Assembly (NCBI GenBank): GCA_028565635.1
Contig: JAOXYB010045370.1
Coordinates: 1-12,410, forward strand
Direction: 5' to 3'
DNA length: 12,410 bases
DNA from: Phoronis ovalis
Taxonomy: Eukaryota; Phoronida; Phoronidae
Under the pieces are notes generated by a model. That model did not search any database and was not told the DNA's origin. It was given only the letters and a program-made list of their open reading frames with translations. This document shows positions 7,556-12,410 of the stretch, piece by piece (position 1 is the first letter of the stretch; every line of letters starts with the position of its first letter). The position numbers and the translations under genes are program-made.

Positions 7556-9898
7556 CATGTGTAACAACCCTTTTTGAAGTTTTAAAATTCAGTTATATAA
7601 CGCATACTACTTATAAATCACCTCAATATCACTTGCCCGTACATAATTACGGAACTGATTCTAATGCCACAACTTAAATGTTCTGCAACTTTTACTAACA
7701 CTACGAATTATTTTAAATACTTTTGCGACAGGAACGCGAACCATCTTAAATCCATCATCGTGTATTATATCGGCCAGATACAGTTCAATATCAGCGACTC
7801 AAGCAAATTAAATTCACACTCGTTGGTACTGCTTATTACTCACCAACACATTTGACGGGATTGTTACACTTGAATTTGGCACGGTGCTGCATGCTAAGAG
7901 CGAAGATTAATGACATGTATGAAGAAAATAAATTGCCACATCCACGTATATATCGATTTAAGCTCAAAATTAATAATATTATGAAAACGCCTTTTTTGTA
8001 TCAAGCAAAATTGGGTTTAATTGAGTGCACTGCATGATATCTGCTAAGGCAACTAAATTAAATAAAGAAGATAAATTACAAACCATATTTGAAAAAAAAT
8101 CACGTTTGAATCCTAACGGAAACAAGCAATTTAGAAGTTCACAGAAAAAAAATTGTGTTACATCAAATAATTAACCTACAAACTTGAGCGTATATTTTCG
8201 CAATTTATTACATTCACAATTAAGATTAGCCTAATCAGTTCGGAACTGTCTGATTCCGTGAAAAAATAAACACGCAAATTTAACAAATGTAATTACATTG
8301 TTAATAAGGCAAATGATATGTTTAAAACATTTTACAGTTATTGAGATTTTACAATTAAAAAAGGTCCTACTTAAATTACAAATCGTACTTTCGACCTTTG
8401 ACTAGCTGATGATACTCAAGGTGATGTAAGCATTGTTCCAACAGAAGGCAAAAATACTTGTTGGTACGTAATTATTTTCTTTATAGCGCCGGCCTTGATT
8501 GCATAATGAATGTTTGTGTCAATCTCTTCCTACTTAATTCCCCTTATTTCAAAAAGATTCAGAAATACCAATGCAAAGTCGAAAAAGAAAAAAATAATGA
8601 ACGCCTGCTTCATGGAGGCAGCAGATTGTGCTGTTATGTTATGTTCCAAGCTTCTTTCTTGGATACGACTTAAGACAAAAGTTTAAATTATATTCATCAT
8701 ACACTAACCTAACATTTGAAAACACATCTGAAGTTTATACAGGCCACAACATTGCAGCTTCTTTTAAAGGTTTGAGTAAAGATAAATTCCAAAGTTTTGT
8801 TCGAATTTAGATCCCTATAAACATATTATTTTATGCTTTCCGAAAAGCCAATTGACTTCGTGCTTGACATTTTTGAAGTCGCATAAAAAAGGAAACTTGT
8901 AAGCATGTCTTACTTGTAGCATTTCTTTAACTGAAATTTAATTCATTCAAAAATAATTAAGCAGATCTGATAACTTTTTAATTGCAATTTATGTAGTTTA
9001 TATCATTTTGTCCTAACTGGCTCAGTCTGAATATTTTTCATCTTGTACTAATTACCATATGATCAAATAGATAACCTCATGATTTGTAAAGTTTCGATTA
9101 CTACCTTTTCAAAAATGTATACTTTATGACAATTACTAAAACAAAGATTGAAACATATGTACCCCTCAATGTGTCTCGAAACCGAAACTGTCAAAGGATT
9201 AAAGACATTTTTTAATTATTAGGAATCTGTATATAGACTGATTATGTACTATATACACCGTTTCTATAGGGTCAGTGCACAAACAAATAAAGTATACAAA
9301 ATGTATATAGTAGATATTAACCTGCTATTCAAAATAAGTATCAAATTTATAAATTATATGTATTCCTTTTTTTACTGAATTTTTAACAATTTAGTTAATT
9401 TGTTTTCAAAGAACATCATCATTTATAATCAAGTAAGCTCTACCACTACGTACCCTGCTACAATTTTGCAGTTTAACTTCCAAAATGTTCAGAAAAATCA
9501 ATACTAGAAATATAGATTAGTCAGGTTCTTCATTACTGTCTGCTAATTTACTGTGAACACAATACAGAGTCGACTAGCTTCATCGTTCAATATCAGGTAT
9601 CAGTATTGACAAAAATATTTTCAACAAAAAATTTATCACTAGAAAGTTTCAGCGATGGTTGGTTTTGTCGTTTAAATTTTTTTTTTTATTCAGTTTGCGA
9701 TGCTCATCCTGTTAACCGGTGTTAAATGGAATATTTTTGCGTTTTATAACGTTACATTGACGCATACGAAGCTGGGGGAAAACTATTTACGTGTGAGTAG
9801 AAGACTGAAAGGGAGAGAAAGTAAAAACTGAAATTACAATTATTTCACATGCAAGACGTATTGTAGTGTCATTGAGGGTAACCAGATAGCGATATAGT
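7556..9898. other. Intergenic, nothing recognised
   Basis: About 2.3 kb of AT-rich DNA. Short open frames (for example 7664-7855, 7852-8037 and 8458-8673) have no motif, signal peptide or splice logic that I can support. No RNA gene, array or clear repeat is seen. Confidence 0.6.
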
Positions 9899-9908
9899 GG
9901 GTCCCATC
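9899..9908 (+). repeat. Left copy of 10-bp direct repeat GGGTCCCATC
   Basis: Identical to 11394-11403 and placed at the outer edge of the left inverted repeat. It is a candidate target-site duplication, although its G-rich start overlaps the G run of the right terminus, so the exact length is unclear. Confidence 0.4.
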
Positions 9909-9953
9909 CCCGAGGGGATCACTCATGTAAAGGGTGGGTGCACATGCGCGAAC
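9908..9953 (+). repeat. Left imperfect terminal inverted repeat
   Basis: Reads CCCCGAGGGG outward and TGGGTGCACATGCGCGAAC inward. The inner 19 bases match the reverse complement of the right end at all but one position. Total lengths are almost equal (46 and 47). Confidence 0.6.
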
Positions 9954-9999
9954 ACAGGTTTGAAAAAAGCCCCTAAGCGCGTGTATAGGCTGCTAAAAA

Positions 10000-10145
10000 A
10001 GCACCCCTTTGAAAGACTTGTAGGTTTGAAAAGTGATCCTTTGGCAGACCTTACACTTAATAAAAATCATACCCTTTGGCAGACCTGAACTAAAATCATG
10101 CCCGTTCACAGACTGGGAGTAAAAACATAAGCTTTCAGAGAATGT
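10000..10145. repeat. Degenerate tandem array, ~29-35-bp units
   Basis: Five related units are anchored at 10006, 10038, 10073, 10102 and 10131. The clearest share CCTTTGGCAGACCT (10038-10051 and 10073-10086), the next reads CCCGTTCACAGAC and the last is weak. The frame open at 9897-10088 runs through this repeat and is not taken as a gene. Confidence 0.6.
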
Positions 10146-10310
10146 AATGTCTTCCATAAAGTTAAACGAATACATTATTTAAAGTAGAAAAGTTTAAATA
10201 TTAATTTGCAAATAAAAACAACTTCATACAATTTTCAATACAACAATAAAAAACCTGTATTAGGGACTGGTCAGAAATTAAAATCGAAGCATTGTGCATA
10301 CAAAATTCAA

Positions 10311-10405
10311 CCCCCCCCCCCTCCAGGACGTGTGCAAAAAATTATAACACCTCCCCTTAGATAATGCACGAAAACTATGACCCCTCCTTTCTTCCAAAAT
10401 GAGTT
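10311..10405. repeat. C-rich degenerate tandem array, ~30-33-bp units
   Basis: Units start with CCCCTCC-like words at 10318, 10348 and 10381, each followed by a purine/A-rich half such as GTGCAAAAAATT or GCACGAAAACTA. The array opens with an 11-base C run at 10311-10321. Confidence 0.55.
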
Positions 10406-10429
10406 AGGGGTTATTCATGCGAGCGTCCG

Positions 10430-10535
10430 CATGGTGCAACTAGGGGGCTGGGGGCATGCCCCCGGGAAAATTTTTGAACATTTTATGTGATTTCCTGTAA
10501 TTTGGTGCATTCTTGGACTGTTTTGCCATGACACG
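10430..10535 (+). repeat. Dispersed repeat copy A, centred on a GGGGGCATGCCCCC palindrome
   Basis: GGGGGCATGCCCCC at 10450-10463 is a perfect 14-bp palindrome. It is followed by GGGAAAATTTTT and, about 40 bases on, TTTGGTGCATTCTTGG. The same ordered words recur at 11157-11250. The layout matches an abundant but poorly classified repeat I recognise from marine invertebrate genomes; the limits are estimates. Confidence 0.6.
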
Positions 10536-10706
10536 TTGTACCACTTTTTATAACTTCAAACTTCTTTTATATACAGATTGCAGCTTTTTGAATAAATCAA
10601 TGAAAAAATCAAATTTCACCGCACTTTCATGGTTAGTTATTTGGGATTTTAGAGATCTTGCTAAGAAATTGCTTCCAAACTAGCCAAAAACTGAGACTTC
10701 TTTGGC

Positions 10707-10737
10707 CTGATGAAGCCACTGCGGTGAAACACGTCAA
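10707..10737 (+). other. CTGATGA...GAAAC hammerhead-like motif, possible Penelope-type retroelement relic
   Basis: CTGATGA (10707-10713) and GAAAC (10726-10730) are the two conserved words of a hammerhead ribozyme core. They are separated by 12 bases that can form only a weak 3-bp stem. CCTGATGAAG..GAAAC(G/A)CGT strings of this kind are familiar from repeats of Penelope-like elements, which are known to carry hammerheads. Stems I and III and the cleavage site could not be fixed, so an active ribozyme is not claimed. Confidence 0.35.
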
Positions 10738-11156
10738 ATATGAATCACTATCCGAGATCACAAGAGACCTGATCACTACCCAGTGCATGAATACTCTATA
10801 ACCTAAATTTAAGAACTTTCAAAAGAAGTCTACACAATAGATTTTTTAGACTAAGCACGCTTGTTTAGATGGAATCTGTAACCCAAATTCTGTCAAATTA
10901 CTGAAACAACTGACAGGTATTCTTGGGGCTCTGTTGAATAACTGTCACTTTTTATCATCTTAACATTATTCATACTGCCTATTTGTATCCAGGGGATGTA
11001 CATAAATATTATATAAAGTACTTAATATATATCATGATAGTCATCACATTGCAGTGTTCTTTTCTGTTATCCTGTAAGAATCATGGAATGGTAGTATATG
11101 TGATTTAAAAACGTATTTTTATTTAGTTATTGAATGTCTGGTGATACATATTGAAG

Positions 11157-11250
11157 AGAGGTCTGGGGGCACTTCCCCGTGGGAAAATTATGAAATTTAG
11201 AATGCAATTTATAGCTTCTGGTGCATTTTTAGAGACATTTTAAGATCTGG
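11157..11250 (+). repeat. Dispersed repeat copy B (related to 10430-10535)
   Basis: TCTGGGGGCACTTCCCCGTG, then GGGAAAATTATGAAATTTAG and later TCTGGTGCATTTTTAG follow the same order and spacing as copy A. The central palindrome is broken by substitutions. The two copies point the same way, about 720 bp apart. Confidence 0.6.
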
Positions 11251-11349
11251 TTTAAAAGAGAAAATGTTAACTAAAATTAAAGAAAATACCAATTAATGTT
11301 TGCAAACTTAATTGCGGTCAAGTAAAGTTACGCTTTTCACGTGATTTTC

Positions 11350-11396
11350 GTTCGCGCATGTGGACCCAGAATTTGACCCATGTGCCCCCCCCGGGG
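11350..11396 (-). repeat. Right imperfect terminal inverted repeat
   Basis: The reverse complement reads CCCCGGGGGGGGCACATGGG outward and TGGGTCCACATGCGCGAAC inward. This pairs with 9908-9953, strongest over the inner 19 bases. Confidence 0.6.
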
Positions 11397-11403
11397 TCCC
11401 ATC
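11394..11403 (+). repeat. Right copy of 10-bp direct repeat GGGTCCCATC
   Basis: Identical to 9899-9908; see the element entry. Confidence 0.4.
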
Positions 11404-11600
11404 GGCTTTGTCTTTCATCTGATGACACTGGGTCCTCCTGGCGGCGCTAGCCGACGGAAGACCGAAACCCATTGGAACTCTAGTCTGTTTGGAGGAATAT
11501 ATCGACTACTTCCGGTTTCCCGGTGGCGGCAGTTCTTGAAAGAGACAGGGATAAGGTACTTGCATTTCGGCATCCCCTTGGCTTATACTAGATAAGAGGA
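11404..11600. other. GC- and CpG-rich block of unknown nature
   Basis: This stretch is clearly richer in G, C and CpG than the rest of the window (for example GGCGGCGCTAGCCGACGG near 11439-11456). It holds ACTTCCGGTTTCCCGG at 11509-11524, which contains an ETS-type ACTTCCGG site. Open frames exist on both strands (+ to 11595; - from about 11574 to 11420), but neither is recognised. It may be a promoter or CpG island of a gene beyond the window, an unclassified repeat adjoining the element, or an exon. Confidence 0.35.
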
Positions 11601-12250
11601 AGACTGAAACTGTAGAATCGTTCAGTTTTTGAGGTTCATACAAGGATCTTTTTGTGTTAGAGATGTTGACAATAGACCACTAATATGGCTGCACTAATAT
11701 GACTACAGAGTACAGTCTTGTATAGAATTTATACTTATTTATAGTCCTAAATATCATTATTAAACAGGTGAAACCTCAAGCCAAGGCGAGCTCATCAGAT
11801 GCTTGTATATTGACTTCCTAGCTGCTTAGTTATAACGAATAAAGTCACATGTTGTTCATCTTTAGTTAATGACATCGCGTATTTAGAAGCATGACTCACG
11901 AGTGCTGCTATCTCAGTATCTGTTAAAAAATATAAATTGCCAACAAATCGATTTGTATTTATTAACTTGTAATTGAAATAGGTTTAATAGTGAAGAAAAA
12001 ATGTGTGCTGACTTATTAAAAGAATTGGAAAAACCTGTAAAGCACAAAAATTCAATAAATAGTCTAATTATCAGGACACATAAGATTATATTACGCAGTT
12101 ACAATTGAAACACATGGTGCGATTGAACTAACAGACGGAATTCTGATTGTAAGTATGTAGGTTACATCATACTCCAGTACGCATACACGTTATGTAAGAG
12201 TTCGCTCCGCTTTGCTGCTGCTCTCAAACCGGCTCAAACTCTCTAATATT
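11601..12250. other. Intergenic, nothing recognised
   Basis: AT-rich DNA. Two 14-bp tandem copies of ACTAATATG(G/A)CT(G/A)C lie at 11679-11706. No gene or RNA is seen. Confidence 0.55.
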
Positions 12251-12254
12251 TAGT

Positions 12255-12301
12255 AATAATAGGCCCAATTAGTACTGACATCAGATATTGGGCCTATTAT
12301 T
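12255..12301. repeat. Hairpin: 15-bp perfect inverted repeat with 17-base loop
   Basis: AATAATAGGCCCAAT (12255-12269) and ATTGGGCCTATTATT (12287-12301) are exact reverse complements, with partial pairing extending a few bases outward. The stem is short for a typical animal miRNA precursor. A MITE remnant or regulatory hairpin is equally possible. Confidence 0.55.
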
Positions 12302-12410
12302 GCTGAAAGGGTCATTGTCGTAAGGGGTACTACAGAACTCTCGCTCTTATATGCGATATTTCCCTTTTCCGGTCACGGAGTTTTGTAAAAGATTTATGAT
12401 TTCCTATAAA
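12302..12410. other. Window edge, nothing recognised
   Basis: Short tail of the window after the hairpin with no coding-like frame or motif. Confidence 0.6.

Larger units (their letters stand above)
9899..11403. mobile_element. Putative non-autonomous element with inverted ends and candidate target duplication
   Basis: Inverted ends at 9908-9953 and 11350-11396 enclose about 1.5 kb of repeat-rich sequence without a transposase-like frame. The 10-bp direct repeat GGGTCCCATC sits at both outer edges (9899-9908 and 11394-11403) and could be a target-site duplication of 8-10 bp. With an 8-bp duplication the element would run 9909-11395 and begin CCCG(A/G)GGGG at both ends. Internal material is a patchwork of tandem arrays and other repeats, so the element may itself carry nested insertions. 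The family is not identified. Confidence 0.5.

Noticed and set aside
9897-10088. 63-codon ORF in the element
   Set aside because: It runs through the left inverted repeat and the degenerate tandem array and shows no protein family motif.
11766-11804. Minus-strand CTGATGAGCTCGCC as a second hammerhead core
   Set aside because: No GAAA partner word follows at a workable distance on that strand; the GAAA here is on the opposite strand.

Overview
The window is animal nuclear DNA: AT-rich, with spliced genes (GT..AG introns), wide non-coding stretches, AATAAA poly(A) signals and decayed repeats. A lophotrochozoan, most likely a mollusc and perhaps a bivalve, fits best. The reasons are a secreted triple-WAP protein with a lysine/glycine repeat tail, resembling shell-matrix proteins such as perlwapin, and repeats of a kind common in marine invertebrates. 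The species cannot be named from the sequence.

Region 1 (1-3600, + strand) holds the 3' part of SLC12A9, an orphan-branch member of the cation-chloride cotransporter family. Three coding exons are present (375-532, 687-894, 1640-2999). They give the last membrane helices and the whole cytosolic C-terminal domain to the natural stop, followed by a 3'UTR with a poly(A) signal at 3575. The 5' exons lie left of the window.

Region 2 (3600-5970) has no gene I can support. It holds a possible relic of a LINE reverse-transcriptase tail on the - strand and a G-rich, minisatellite-like patch near 5300-5390.

Region 3 (5970-7560, + strand) is a compact two-exon gene for a secreted 286-residue protein. 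A 54-nt exon encodes only the start of the signal peptide. A second exon encodes three WAP (four-disulfide core) domains and a tail of about seven nine-residue basic repeats. The tail DNA is a 27-nt tandem repeat with A7-A8 tracts, open in all three + frames and continuing in eroded form past the stop. A perfect 20-bp palindrome lies just upstream of the start codon.

Region 4 (7560-9898) is AT-rich and shows nothing recognisable. Region 5 (9899-11403) looks like a roughly 1.5-kb non-autonomous element with imperfect inverted ends (9908-9953 and 11350-11396) flanked by a 10-bp direct repeat. Inside are ~30-bp degenerate tandem arrays, two copies of a repeat centred on a GGGGGCATGCCCCC-like palindrome, and a CTGATGA...GAAAC hammerhead-like motif. 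Region 6 (11404-12410) starts with an unusually GC/CpG-rich 200-bp block and ends with a 15-bp perfect-stem hairpin at 12255-12301.

The two genes point the same way about 2.4 kb apart, and nothing in the sequence shows that they work together. The most interesting items are the WAP/basic-repeat protein with its rapidly evolving tail and the inverted-repeat element with its minisatellite arrays.
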